A DNA stretch of 64,000 nt from Sporichthya polymorpha DSM 43042 (GTDB lineage Bacteria > Actinomycetota > Actinomycetes > Sporichthyales > Sporichthyaceae), in the NCBI RefSeq assembly GCF_000384115.1, contig NZ_KB913029.1, positions 778,907 through 842,906 of the forward strand, written 5' to 3'. The notes under the pieces were generated by a model that saw only the letters and a list, made by a program, of their open reading frames with translations, was not told the origin of the DNA and searched no databases. The position numbers and the translations under genes are program-made. Shown piece after piece: positions 56,087 through 64,000 of the stretch; the first letter of the stretch is position 1, and each line of letters opens with the position of its first letter.

Positions 56087-56775
56087 TCGTCGGAGGTGAC
56101 CGCGGCTCCCCCGGCGGCCTTCGCCTCACGCGCCAACAGCCACACCTCGACCTGCGCGCCGAGGAACCGGCCGAGGGTCGGGGTCGATCCCGGGCGCGAC
56201 CGCAGGTGCGCGATCCACCCGCAACGTTCGGCGAGCCGTTCGATCCCCGCCCAGCACTGGCCGAGGGCGATCCAGTCCGCGGGGTCGTCACCCCGTGCGC
56301 GCAGGACCAGACCGACGTGCGTGGGCAGCGGCATCGGCGCGACGCGCACGCCGACGCCCTCACTCGCCGCACCCCGTTCGCAGGCGGCGACGAGTTCACG
56401 GGCGCTGCGGCGTCCCGACCGACCGGCCCCGAGCAACCGCGGCCGCGCCGGCCACGCGATCTCGCCGGGGTCCGTGCCCAGCGCGCGGGGGTGCAGCGTC
56501 ACCGTCGCCCACGCCGTCGCGTCCTCGGGCGGCCGCACCGCGACCTCCACCCGCAGTCCCCGTTCCTCCGCGCCCACCCGGAGGTCGAACAACGCCGCGC
56601 CGGCTTCGAGGAACTGCGCCGGGTCCTCCGACCGCTCCGGTCCACGCAGCGTCACCAGCCGACCGGTCACCTCGAGGCACAGCGAATTCGCGCCACGGTC
56701 GGCAAAACGCCGCCGCGCCCGCGCGACCGCGGCCGCGACGAATGTCGGAAACATCGGACCCCCCGGATCCCCCAT
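56071..56775 (-). CDS. Acg-like (DosR-regulon nitroreductase family) protein, short form
   Basis: 234 residues. FLEAGAALFDLRVGAEERGLRVEV matches the family segment of mycobacterial Acg/Rv3131-type proteins (G-A-V-L-D-x-x-R-V). LVLRARGDDPADWIALGQCWAGIERLAERCGWIAHLRS and the closing LGRFLGAQVEVWLLA match the second nitroreductase-like half. It is shorter than typical members (~330 residues) and lacks the usual H-N-x-Q-P-W entry motif, so it is probably not a full nitroreductase. It is co-transcribed with the DosR-like regulator and has a Dos-box-like palindrome 61 bases upstream. Family assignment is by pattern and context, not proven. Confidence 0.55.
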   Translation of the reverse strand: MGDPGGPMFPTFVAAAVARARRRFADRGANSLCLEVTGRLVTLRGPERSEDPAQFLEAGAALFDLRVGAEERGLRVEVAVRPPEDATAWATVTLHPRALGTDPGEIAWPARPRLLGAGRSGRRSARELVAACERGAASEGVGVRVAPMPLPTHVGLVLRARGDDPADWIALGQCWAGIERLAERCGWIAHLRSRPGSTPTLGRFLGAQVEVWLLAREAKAAGGAAVTSDEWCGF

Positions 56776-56835
56776 GCCGGACAGCGTTCCCCCACGAACC
56801 GGCCAGTCCTAGGGGTTTTTCGTCCCAGGACGTGT

Positions 56836-56849
56836 GGGACCAAAGTCCC
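56836..56849. promoter_or_regulatory. Dos-box-like operator
   Basis: GGGACCAAAGTCCC, flanked by TGT and GGT, corresponds to the mycobacterial DosR motif core GGGACT-N-N-N-GTCCC. It lies 61 bp upstream of the Acg-like gene, which is co-transcribed with a DosR-like regulator, suggesting autoregulation. Confidence 0.75.
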
Positions 56850-56895
56850 GGTTCGTGCCGGCAACGACCACTGTCTCCGGGGTGAGAAGTTTCGG

Positions 56896-56909
56896 CCTGT
56901 CCGGACAGG
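56896..56909. promoter_or_regulatory. Perfect TGTCCGGACA palindrome
   Basis: CCTGTCCGGACAGG, 14-bp perfect palindrome immediately after the ligase stop and about 47 bp from the Dos-box-like site. It shares the TGTCCGG/CCGGACA core found in other intergenic regions of the window. Confidence 0.4.
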
Positions 56910-56910
56910 T

Positions 56911-57906
56911 TCAGCGCGTGACGTCGCGCGCGTCCTTGTCGTGGCGCAGACCGAGGTACCGGGGGTGGCGCAACTTGCCGTCGCGGGTCCACTCGGTGAA
57001 GCCGACCTGCGCGACGAGGACCGGGTCCACCCACCGCGCGTCCTTCGACCGCGGGGCGTCGACGAACGGGGACTCCGGCAGCGCAAGGTCGTCGAGTGCG
57101 GCCCGCAACGCGAGCAGCGTCTTCTGGTCGAAGCCTGTACCGACCTTGCCGGCGTAGCGAAGATCGTCGCCGTCGTAGTAGCCGACGAGCAGCGCACCGA
57201 AGCCGGTGCGCCCCGCCGCCGCCGAGACCGTGAACCCGCCGACGACGAACTCCTGCTCCCGGACGCACTTGAGCTTCAGCCAGTGCGAGGACCGGCGCCC
57301 CGCTTCGTACCGGGCTCCAGCCCGCTTCGCGATCAGCCCCTCCCAGCCACCGGCGCAGGCCTCCCGGAGGAACTCGACGCCGTCACCCTCGCGGTGCTCG
57401 CTGAACCGCAGCGGGTCGACGTACGTGACGACCTCGGCCAGCACCTGCTTGCGCGTACGCAACGGAAGCTGCGTCAGATCCTGGCCGGAGTGGACGAGGA
57501 CGTCGAAGAGGAAGTAGTGGACCGGCACCCCGACCGCCAGCGACCGCCGGACGTCGTTGATGCCGAGGCGCTGCTGGAGCAGGCCGAAGCTGGTGGAGTC
57601 CCCGTCGAACACGACGACCTCGCCGTCGACGACCAGGCCGGGCGGCGCGGCGACGTTCAGGGCCGCGACCACCTCCGGGAACGTCGCGCTGTTGTCGCGC
57701 TGGATCCGGGAGTAGAGCCGGGTGTTCTGGTCCCCCCGGACCGCGAGGATCCGGACGCCGTCGAGCTTGCGCTCGTACAGCCACCCGTCGCCGGTCGCGG
57801 GCCGGTCCGCGGGAGAGGCGAGCATCGGCGTGACGAAACCCGGCTTCGCCGGGCGCAGGAGCTTGCGCTCCGCCGGCGTCAGCAGGCGTTCGAGCAGGTC
57901 GTCCAT
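56911..57906 (-). CDS. ATP-dependent DNA ligase (LigC/LigD ligase type)
   Basis: 331 residues. The adenylation motif is YERKLDGVR (K47 nucleophile). VVDGEVVVFD is motif III, WEGLIAKR motif IV and HWLKLKC motif V. The OB domain follows with YYDGDDLRYAGKVGTGF. It seals nicks and double-strand breaks in bacterial non-homologous end joining. It is 21 bases downstream of the LigD polymerase gene, so the modules of a LigD are split into two polypeptides here. No Ku gene is in the window. Confidence 0.92.
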   Translation of the reverse strand: MDDLLERLLTPAERKLLRPAKPGFVTPMLASPADRPATGDGWLYERKLDGVRILAVRGDQNTRLYSRIQRDNSATFPEVVAALNVAAPPGLVVDGEVVVFDGDSTSFGLLQQRLGINDVRRSLAVGVPVHYFLFDVLVHSGQDLTQLPLRTRKQVLAEVVTYVDPLRFSEHREGDGVEFLREACAGGWEGLIAKRAGARYEAGRRSSHWLKLKCVREQEFVVGGFTVSAAAGRTGFGALLVGYYDGDDLRYAGKVGTGFDQKTLLALRAALDDLALPESPFVDAPRSKDARWVDPVLVAQVGFTEWTRDGKLRHPRYLGLRHDKDARDVTR

Positions 57907-57927
57907 CGCGCTCAGGCTAACGGGCAG

Positions 57928-59556
57928 TCAGGTCAGCTTCGGCAGCTGCTGCCGGACCCCGAGCAGGGCGCGGAACGGGTCGCCGCGTTCGGCGAGGCGG
58001 TCGCCCACGGTCCGGATCGTGAAGGTGTCCGAGCGGAGTTTCTCGTCCTCGAGTTCGTCCCACTCGATCGGGACCGACACCGGAGCGCCCGCCGACGGCC
58101 GCGGGCTGTACGGCGCGACGAGTGTCTTGTTGATCGCGTTCTGGGTGTAGTCGAGGCGTGCGAGCCCGTTGCGGTCGCTCTTCTCCCACTTCCAGGACAC
58201 GAGTTCCGGGACGACGGCACCGACGGAGCGCGAGACCTTCTCCACCCAGGCGCGGGTCTCGTCGAACGACGGGCCGGGTTCGATCGGGATCCAGATCTGA
58301 ATTCCTCGACTCCCCGTCAGTTTCGGCCGCGCGATCACGTCCAGGTGCTCGAGCGCGGTCCGGTGCAGCCGGGCGAGGGTGAGCAGCTCGTCCCAGCTGG
58401 TCCTCGGCCCCGGGTCGAGGTCGATCAGCGCGTACGTGGGCTCGTGCATCGCCTCGGTGCGCGAGGTCCAGGGGTGCCACTCCAGTGCGCCGAAGTTCGC
58501 CGCCCAGATCAGCGCCGCCGGCTCGTCGACGACGAGGTAGGTCGTGGTCTCCCCCGGGTCGGCCTCGGGGTTGTCCCAGCGGGCGATCCATTCCGGGGCG
58601 TGCTGCGGGAGTTGCTTGTGCCAGAAGCCCTTCTTCTCCGTCCCGTCCGGATAGCGGTGCAGGTTGAGCGCCCGGCCCTGCAGGTACGGCAGCGCGACCG
58701 GCGCGATCGTCGCCGCGTAGCGCAGGAACTCCCGCTTCGTGATCGGCTTCCCGCCCTTGCGACCCGGGAACAGCACCTTGTCGAGGTTGGTGACCTTGAG
58801 CCGCCGGCCGAAGATCTCCCACGACCCGGACCTGCCGAACTCGTCCAGCGCGGCGAGCTCGTCCTCGCTCGGCCCCGGCACCGGTTCCGGGCGCAGCACC
58901 TCGGCGGCCTCCGCCGCGGGCCGGTCCGAGTGCCACGCCTTGTCGGGCGCGACCGCCACCTCGTCGTTGGTCCGGCCGGACAGCACCGAGTGCGGATGCT
59001 CCTCGGGGTCCCAGCCCTGAACGGCGTGGTCGTCCTTCTTGTGGAGCAGGAGCCAGTTCTCCTTGCCGTTCCTCGACCCGTCCTGTTCGCGGCGCACGAG
59101 CACGAACCGCCCGCGGAGCTTCTCGCCGAACACCTCGGCATGGAGCTCGCCGTTGGCGACGGCCGCGGCGGGGTCGTCGGTGCCGTGGGGCTCCCACTCG
59201 CCGGTGTCCCAGACGATGACGTCGCCCCCGCCGTACTCGCCGGAGGGGATGACGCCCTCGAAGTCGATGTACTCGATCGGGTGGTCCTCGACGTGGACCG
59301 CCATCCGCCGGGCGGAGGGGTCGAGCGTCGGGCCCTTCGGGACGGCCCAGCTGGCGAGCGCCCCGTCGATCTCGAAGCGGACGTCGTAGTGCAGCCGCCG
59401 CGCCCGGTGCCGCTGGACGACGAACCGCGGCCGCGCCCCCGGCTCCGGGCTCTGTCCACCCGCCGGTTCGGGTGTCTTCTCGAAGTCCCGCTTCCGCCGG
59501 TACTCGGTGAGCGAGTCGTCGCGCTCGACGGACACGGACTCGGAGACCATCGCCAT
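57928..59556 (-). CDS. LigD-like phosphoesterase plus primase/polymerase
   Basis: 542 residues. The N-terminal 3'-phosphoesterase domain (residues ~40-180) shows RFVVQRHRARRLHYDVRFEIDG, GPTLDPSARRMAVHVEDHPIEYIDFEGVIPSGEYGGGDVIVWD (cited as HVEDHPIEYIDFEGVIP and GEYGGGDVIVWD) with the catalytic His/Asp residues. The archaeo-eukaryotic primase-like polymerase follows (~255-540): TNLDKVLFPG, ALIDLDPGP (catalytic aspartates), GSRGIQIWIPI and KWEKSDRNGLARLDYTQN. It fills and trims DNA ends in NHEJ, with the adjacent ligase as partner. The order PE then Pol is the reverse of Pseudomonas-type LigD. Confidence 0.92.
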   Translation of the reverse strand: MAMVSESVSVERDDSLTEYRRKRDFEKTPEPAGGQSPEPGARPRFVVQRHRARRLHYDVRFEIDGALASWAVPKGPTLDPSARRMAVHVEDHPIEYIDFEGVIPSGEYGGGDVIVWDTGEWEPHGTDDPAAAVANGELHAEVFGEKLRGRFVLVRREQDGSRNGKENWLLLHKKDDHAVQGWDPEEHPHSVLSGRTNDEVAVAPDKAWHSDRPAAEAAEVLRPEPVPGPSEDELAALDEFGRSGSWEIFGRRLKVTNLDKVLFPGRKGGKPITKREFLRYAATIAPVALPYLQGRALNLHRYPDGTEKKGFWHKQLPQHAPEWIARWDNPEADPGETTTYLVVDEPAALIWAANFGALEWHPWTSRTEAMHEPTYALIDLDPGPRTSWDELLTLARLHRTALEHLDVIARPKLTGSRGIQIWIPIEPGPSFDETRAWVEKVSRSVGAVVPELVSWKWEKSDRNGLARLDYTQNAINKTLVAPYSPRPSAGAPVSVPIEWDELEDEKLRSDTFTIRTVGDRLAERGDPFRALLGVRQQLPKLT

Positions 59557-59662
59557 GTCCCCTGACTTCCCCGACGAGTTCGGGGCACGCCTTCAGGTGA
59601 ATCCTGAGATGAAAAGGTAGGGCCGAGCTCAGCGGATGGGCCATACAGACGGGAGTACGCCG

Positions 59663-61849
59663 ATGTCCTCCAGCCCCACGTCGGTCTCCGTCGCCGACCT
59701 CACGGTCGACGCCGGACTGCACGAGTTCCTCACGACCGAGGTCCTGCCCCCGACCGGGGTGTCCGTGGACCAGTTCTTCGCGGGCCTCGCCGACGCGGTC
59801 CACACCCTGGGCCCGCGGAACCGGGAGCTGCTGACGGTCCGGGAGCGGCTGCAGGCCGCGATCGACGACTGGCACACCGGCCACGGCGGCCTCGGGGACC
59901 CCGCCGGGTACCGAAGCCTGCTGGAGGGCCTGGGTTACCTCGTCCCGCCCGGCCCGGACTTCACGGTCACGACCACGAACACCGACCCCGAGATCTCGGA
60001 GATCAACGGACCGCAGCTCGTCGTGCCGGTGACCAACGCCCGCTACGCGCTCAACGCCGTCAACGCGCGCTGGGGCTCGCTCTACGACGCGCTCTACGGC
60101 ACCGACGCCCTCGGCGAGGCCCCGCCGCCCGGACCGTACGACCCCGACCGGGGCAAGCACGTGATCGCCTGGGCGCGCGCGTTCCTCGACGACGTCGTCC
60201 CGCTCGCCGAGGGCTCCCACTCCGCCGCGACCGCCTACTCCGTCGCGGACGGCGCGCTGCGCGTCACCCTCGACGACGGCCGGACCGTCGGCCTGGCGAA
60301 CCCCGCCGCGTTCGCCGGCCACATCGGTGAGGCGGCCACGCCGTCCGCCGTGCTGCTGCGCAACCACGGCCTCGGGATCGAGATCAAGATCGACCGGGCG
60401 CACTCGGTCGGCGCGACCGACGCCGCGGGCGTCGCGGACGTCGTCCTGGAGTCGGCAATCACCGCGATCATGGACTTCGAGGACTCGGTCGCCTGCGTCG
60501 ACGCCGAGGACAAGGTCGAGGCCTACCGGAACTGGCTCGGCCTGATGCGCGGGTCGCTGGCCGCCCCGGTGCACAAGAACGGCCAGACGTTCACCCGCAC
60601 CGTTCATCCCGACCGCGAGTACACCGCGGCCGACGGGTCGTCGGCCCGGCTCCGCGCGCGGTCGCTGCTGCTCGCCCGGACCGTCGGCCACCTGATGACG
60701 ACCGCCGCCGTGCTCGACCGCGACGGCCGCGAAATCGGTGAGGGCATTCTCGACGCGTTCGTGGTCTCGGCCTGCGCGCTGCACGACCGGCTGCGCGACG
60801 CCGCGGACCGCAACTCCCCCGCGGGATCCATCTACCTGGTGAAGCCGAAGATGCACGGCCCGGACGAGGTCACGCTGACGTCCGACCTGTTCGCCGCGGT
60901 CGAGCGCACGCTGGCCCTGCCGACGGACACGCTGAAGATGGGGATCATGGACGAGGAGCGGCGGACCACCGTCAACCTCGCCGAGTGCATCCGCGCCGCG
61001 TCCTCGCGGGTCGTCTTCATCAACACCGGCTTCCTCGACCGCACCGGCGACGAGATCCACACCTCGATGCACGCCGGCCCGATGGTCCGGAAGAACGACA
61101 TGAAGGCGACGACCTGGATCGCCGCCTACGAGAACTGGAACGTCGACGTCGGTCTGCGCTGCGGACTGGCCGGGCGCGCCCAGATCGGCAAGGGGATGTG
61201 GGCCGCGCCGGACCGCATGGCCGACATGCTGACACAGAAGATCGGCCACCCGCAGGCGGGCGCCAACTGCGCCTGGGTGCCGTCCCCGACCGCCGCCACC
61301 CTGCACGCGACGCACTACCACCGGGTGGACGTGACGGCCCGTCAGCAGGAGCTGGCCGGACAGACCCGGGCATCGCTCGACGAGCTGCTGCAGGTCCCGC
61401 TCGCCCCCGCCGCCGACTGGAGCGGTGAGGAGCGCCGGGCCGAGCTCGACAACAACGCGCAGGGGATCCTGGGCTATGTCGTGCGCTGGGTGGACCTGGG
61501 CATCGGGTGCTCGAAGGTTCCGGACATCTCCAACGTCGGCCTGATGGAGGACCGCGCGACCTGCCGGATCTCCAGCCAGCACATCGCGAACTGGCTCCGG
61601 CACGGCGTGGTCACCGCCGAGGAGGTCGAGGACTCGCTGCGCCGGATGGCCGTCGTCGTCGACGGCCAGAACGCCGGCGACCCGCTCTACACGCCGATGG
61701 CGCCGGGCTTCGACGGCCCCGCGTTCCGGGCCGCGCACGACCTGATCTTCCGGGGCACCGAGTCCCCGTCCGGCTACACCGAACCGATCCTGCACGCCCT
61801 CCGGGCTGAGGCCAAGAAGGGCCTTTCACAGATGGGACAGCGCTCGTGA
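59663..61849 (+). CDS. glcB: Malate synthase G
   Basis: 728 residues, the usual length for the monomeric G isoform. The enzyme condenses glyoxylate with acetyl-CoA to give malate. The barrel carries [20 protein letters not shown] (Glu/Asp for Mg), the R in [50 protein letters not shown] and [21 protein letters not shown]. The GTG of GlcG overlaps its TGA. ATG 59663 has GGGAG eight bases upstream. Together with GlcD encoded on the opposite strand, it forms a glycolate/glyoxylate assimilation module. Confidence 0.96.
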   Translation: MSSSPTSVSVADLTVDAGLHEFLTTEVLPPTGVSVDQFFAGLADAVHTLGPRNRELLTVRERLQAAIDDWHTGHGGLGDPAGYRSLLEGLGYLVPPGPDFTVTTTNTDPEISEINGPQLVVPVTNARYALNAVNARWGSLYDALYGTDALGEAPPPGPYDPDRGKHVIAWARAFLDDVVPLAEGSHSAATAYSVADGALRVTLDDGRTVGLANPAAFAGHIGEAATPSAVLLRNHGLGIEIKIDRAHSVGATDAAGVADVVLESAITAIMDFEDSVACVDAEDKVEAYRNWLGLMRGSLAAPVHKNGQTFTRTVHPDREYTAADGSSARLRARSLLLARTVGHLMTTAAVLDRDGREIGEGILDAFVVSACALHDRLRDAADRNSPAGSIYLVKPKMHGPDEVTLTSDLFAAVERTLALPTDTLKMGIMDEERRTTVNLAECIRAASSRVVFINTGFLDRTGDEIHTSMHAGPMVRKNDMKATTWIAAYENWNVDVGLRCGLAGRAQIGKGMWAAPDRMADMLTQKIGHPQAGANCAWVPSPTAATLHATHYHRVDVTARQQELAGQTRASLDELLQVPLAPAADWSGEERRAELDNNAQGILGYVVRWVDLGIGCSKVPDISNVGLMEDRATCRISSQHIANWLRHGVVTAEEVEDSLRRMAVVVDGQNAGDPLYTPMAPGFDGPAFRAAHDLIFRGTESPSGYTEPILHALRAEAKKGLSQMGQRS

Positions 61850-62271
61850 GCATCAACCTGGAGACCGCGCGCACGATCATCGCGGCCGCGCGGACGTTCG
61901 GCGCGGACAAGGGCTTCTCGCCGCTGACCGTCGTCGTCCTGGACGCCGGTGGGAACGTCCTCGCCGTCGAGCGGGAGGACGGGTCGTCGAACAAGCGCTT
62001 CGAGATCGCCCACGGCAAGGCGTTCGGCGCGATCTCGATCGGCGTCGGCTCCCGCGCCCTGATGGCCCGCGCCGAGCAGCAGCCGTACTTCGTCTCCGCC
62101 GCCGGCGCCGCGATCGGCGGCGCGCTGATCCCCGTCCCCGGCGGGGTGCTGGTGAAGGAGGGCGGCACCACCGCCGGCGCCGTCGGCATCTCCGGCGACA
62201 CCTCCGACAACGACGAGGCCGCCGCCGTCGCCGGCATCGAGGCCGCCGGCCTCACCCCCGTCACCGGCTGA
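61846..62271 (+). CDS. glcG: GlcG/HbpS-family haem-binding-like protein
   Basis: 141 residues. The family fold is visible: [38 protein letters not shown], then [42 protein letters not shown] and a final [23 protein letters not shown]. It overlaps malate synthase G by four bases (GTGA), the classical glc operon position. GlcG's exact role in glycolate metabolism is unsettled. Some relatives bind haem or act in redox sensing. Confidence 0.88.
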   Translation: MSINLETARTIIAAARTFGADKGFSPLTVVVLDAGGNVLAVEREDGSSNKRFEIAHGKAFGAISIGVGSRALMARAEQQPYFVSAAGAAIGGALIPVPGGVLVKEGGTTAGAVGISGDTSDNDEAAAVAGIEAAGLTPVTG

Positions 62272-62284
62272 CCCCGGCCGGCGC

Positions 62285-62315
62285 TGTCAAGAAAGGGTGA
62301 CACCCTTTCTTGACA
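62285..62315. terminator. Palindromic bidirectional terminator
   Basis: TGTCAAGAAAGGGTG, one base, then its exact reverse complement (15-bp arms), between convergent glcG and glcD. It is notably AT-rich for this genome. Confidence 0.75.
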
Positions 62316-62325
62316 GGCGGGCGGG

Positions 62326-63696
62326 TCAGTCGAGGATCGTCCCCGGGTTGAGGATGCCGAGAGGGTCGAGGGCGTTCTTGATCGCGCGGGTGACGTCGAG
62401 GACGTCGTCGCCGACCTGATCCCGGAGCCACGGGCGCTTGAGGCGGCCGACGCCGTGCTCGCCGGTGATGGTGCCGCCGAGGGCGATGGCCAGGTCCATG
62501 ATCTCGCCGAAGGCGAGGGTGGCCCGCCGCTCGCAGTCCGGGTCGGACGGGTCCACCACGATCAGCGGGTGGGTGTTGCCGTCGCCGGCGTGGGCGATCA
62601 GGGCAATGACGACGCCGCGGTCGTCGGCGATCTTCTCGATCCCGGCGACGAGGTCGGGCAGGCGCGGCACCGGGACGCCGACGTCCTCGAGCAGCAGCCG
62701 GCCCTTCCGCTCCACCGACGGGATGACGCCGCGGCGGGCGGCGACGAACATCTCGCCCTCGGTCTCGTCGTCGGTGTCGAAGCACTCGGTGCAGCCGTTG
62801 GAGTGGCAGGCGTCGAGGAGGGTGTCGATCTCGCGCCGGTCGCCCGCGTCGGACTTGGCGACGACGATCGCGGCGGCGGAGCGGTCGAGGCCCATCTTCA
62901 TGACGTCCTCGACCGCGTTGATCGAGGCGGAATCCATGTACTCGAGCATCGACGGGCGCATGGTCGAGGTGATCCTCAGGATCGCGGCGGTCGCATCGCG
63001 GGTGTCCCGGAACGTCGCGACCAGCGTGTGGGCGGGCGGCTGCGCCGGCATCAGGCGCAGCGTCACCTCGGTGATGATGCCGAGCGTCCCCTCACTGCCG
63101 ACGAAGAGTTTCGTGAGCGAGAGCCCGGCAACATCCTTGACCCGGGGCCCACCCAGGCGGATGGCCCGCCCGTCGGCGAGGACGACCTGCATGCCGAGCA
63201 CGTAGTCCGTTGTCACGCCGTACTTCACGCAGCACAGGCCGCCGGCGTTGGTGGCGACGTTGCCGCCGATCGAGCAGATCTCGAACGAGGACGGGTCCGG
63301 CGGGTACCAGAGCCCGACCTCGGCGGCGGCCTTCTTCACCTCGGCGTTGAACAGCCCCGGCTGCGCGACCGCGATCCGGGTGACGGGGTCGACGGAGATC
63401 TCGCGCATCCGCTCGGTGGAGACGACCACGCCGCGGGCGATGCCTCCCGCCCCGCCGGACAGGCCGCTGCCCGCGCCGCGGGGGACGACCGGGATCCGGT
63501 GCCGACTCGCCCAGCGCATCGTGGTCTGGACGTGCTCGGTGCACTCGGCCCGGACGGCCGCGAGGGGCGGCTCGGCGGCCGGGTCGAGGGCCCGGTCCCA
63601 GCGGTACTTGTCGAGCCCGTCGGGGTCGGTCAGGACCACGCCGTCGGGCAGAGCGGCCGTCAGTTCGGCCAGCGCCTCGGAGGAATTCGCGCCCAC
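62326..63696 (-). CDS. glcD: FAD-linked glycolate/D-lactate oxidase subunit
   Basis: 456 residues. The PCMH FAD domain shows VVPRGAGSGLSGGAGG and SIGGNVATNAGGLCCVKYG, then GGPRVKDVAGLSLTKLFVGSEGTLGIITEVTLRL (cited as VKDVAGLSLTKLFVGSEGTLG and IITEVTLRL). The C-terminal part has HAGDGNTHPLIV and GGTITGEHGVGRLKR, the cap-domain signature with catalytic His. It oxidises glycolate to glyoxylate. The GlcE/GlcF partners are not in the window. It is convergent with glcB-glcG across a shared terminator. Confidence 0.92.
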   Translation of the reverse strand: MGANSSEALAELTAALPDGVVLTDPDGLDKYRWDRALDPAAEPPLAAVRAECTEHVQTTMRWASRHRIPVVPRGAGSGLSGGAGGIARGVVVSTERMREISVDPVTRIAVAQPGLFNAEVKKAAAEVGLWYPPDPSSFEICSIGGNVATNAGGLCCVKYGVTTDYVLGMQVVLADGRAIRLGGPRVKDVAGLSLTKLFVGSEGTLGIITEVTLRLMPAQPPAHTLVATFRDTRDATAAILRITSTMRPSMLEYMDSASINAVEDVMKMGLDRSAAAIVVAKSDAGDRREIDTLLDACHSNGCTECFDTDDETEGEMFVAARRGVIPSVERKGRLLLEDVGVPVPRLPDLVAGIEKIADDRGVVIALIAHAGDGNTHPLIVVDPSDPDCERRATLAFGEIMDLAIALGGTITGEHGVGRLKRPWLRDQVGDDVLDVTRAIKNALDPLGILNPGTILD

Positions 63697-63759
63697 GGCT
63701 GCAGACTCTCACAAACAGCACAGGCGACGAAGATCGTCGAGGAGGCTAATCTCGAAGCC

Positions 63760-64000
63760 GTGGAGGCCCCCGGTTCCCGCAGGCAGGCGACGGTCCGTCA
63801 CGTCGTCGGACCGGACGACACCGCGCTCGCGCTCGGCTCCGGCAGCGTCGAGGTCCTCGCGACCCCCCGCCTGCTGGCCCTGATGGAGGCGGCGACCGTC
63901 GAGGCGGGCGCTGCCGAGCTCGCGCCCGGCCAGACCTCGGTCGGCATGCGCGTCCAGATCGAGCACATGCGGCCCAGCCCGCTCGGCGCCGAGGTGATCG
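63760..64000 (+). CDS. FlK-type thioesterase-superfamily protein, 5' part
   Basis: The first 80 residues of a gene cut by the window end. GTG 63760 has GAGGAGG about 12 bases before it. VGPDDTALALGSGSVEVLATPRLLALMEAATVEA, then LAPGQTSVGMRVQIEHMRPSPLGAEV is the N-terminal hot-dog fold of the fluoroacetyl-CoA thioesterase-like group (cited blocks: VLATPRLLALMEAATVEA; TSVGMRVQIEHMRPSPLG). The P-x-L-x-x-x-M-E helix and the H following the central strand match the family's active site region. Probably a small acyl-CoA thioesterase. Diverges from glcD. Confidence 0.75.
   Translation, partial: MEAPGSRRQATVRHVVGPDDTALALGSGSVEVLATPRLLALMEAATVEAGAAELAPGQTSVGMRVQIEHMRPSPLGAEVI

Noticed and set aside
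1-64000. tRNA, rRNA or insertion sequences
   Set aside because: Read through both strands without seeing tRNA cloverleaf ends, rRNA stretches or transposase motifs. A dedicated scan could still find something subtle.

Overview
The window is very GC-rich, gene-dense DNA from an actinobacterium. This is supported by frequent GTG/TTG starts, stop-start overlaps of the GTGA type, an actinobacterial-type SOS box (22378-22393), a DosR-like regulator with a Dos-box-like palindrome (56836-56849), a DUF222/HNH (13E12-type) gene and split LigD-type NHEJ genes. A Sporichthya/Frankia-like lineage is a guess from the overall gene set and is not demonstrated. I saw no rRNA, tRNA, CRISPR array or intact insertion sequence.

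Region by region. 1-8.3 kb: the 3' end of an SBP56-like beta-propeller gene, a RelE/Phd toxin-antitoxin pair, an exported multicopper oxidase, a TetR-controlled substrate-binding lipoprotein plus phosphotransferase operon, a decayed PIN-toxin remnant, a frameshifted membrane protein and a Tat-exported Rieske protein. 8.3-22.9 kb: acyl-CoA dehydrogenase, methyltransferase, an ABC1/AarF kinase coupled to a DUF4334 protein, a 1,915-residue Ser/Thr-kinase/ATPase/histidine-kinase/receiver giant, a D,D-carboxypeptidase and an SOS-box-controlled HNH gene. 22.9-44.1 kb: the most distinctive part. It holds three paralogous, Tat-exported, two-subunit molybdenum hydroxylase cassettes (A 22936-25824, B 30873-33767, C 39393-42284). 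They are interleaved with a complete SBP56-like protein co-transcribed with an ECF sigma factor and its zinc-binding anti-sigma candidate, two more orphan substrate-binding lipoproteins, a glycine-rich secreted protein and two tandem small secreted Cys-motif proteins. All three hydroxylase operons carry almost the same roughly 30-nt leader hairpin immediately before the ribosome-binding site. 44.3-50.2 kb: siderophore-interacting protein, two MFS transporters, a GntR regulator with a double palindromic operator, and a GAF protein. 50.2-54.2 kb: secreted metalloprotease, an adjacent TIMP/NTR-like secreted protein, and a ribbon-helix-helix/DUF4097 pair behind a perfect operator. 54.2-56.8 kb: OsmC, AIM24, and an Acg-like/DosR-like pair. 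56.9-59.6 kb: NHEJ ligase and LigD polymerase/phosphoesterase. 59.7-63.7 kb: malate synthase G, GlcG and GlcD, a glycolate-to-malate module. The window ends inside a FlK-type thioesterase.

How the genes may work together (inference): the 22.9-44.1 kb block looks like an extracytoplasmic oxidation system. Tat-exported Mo-hydroxylases without a FAD subunit would oxidise substrates outside the membrane. Lipoprotein binding proteins without local permeases would capture ligands. The SBP56-like, multicopper oxidase and Rieske proteins are possible redox partners, and the ECF sigma/ZAS pair is a possible dedicated switch. Unusual points are the shared leader RNA, the three parallel cassettes, and the DosR-like receiver with altered acidic-pocket and lysine residues.
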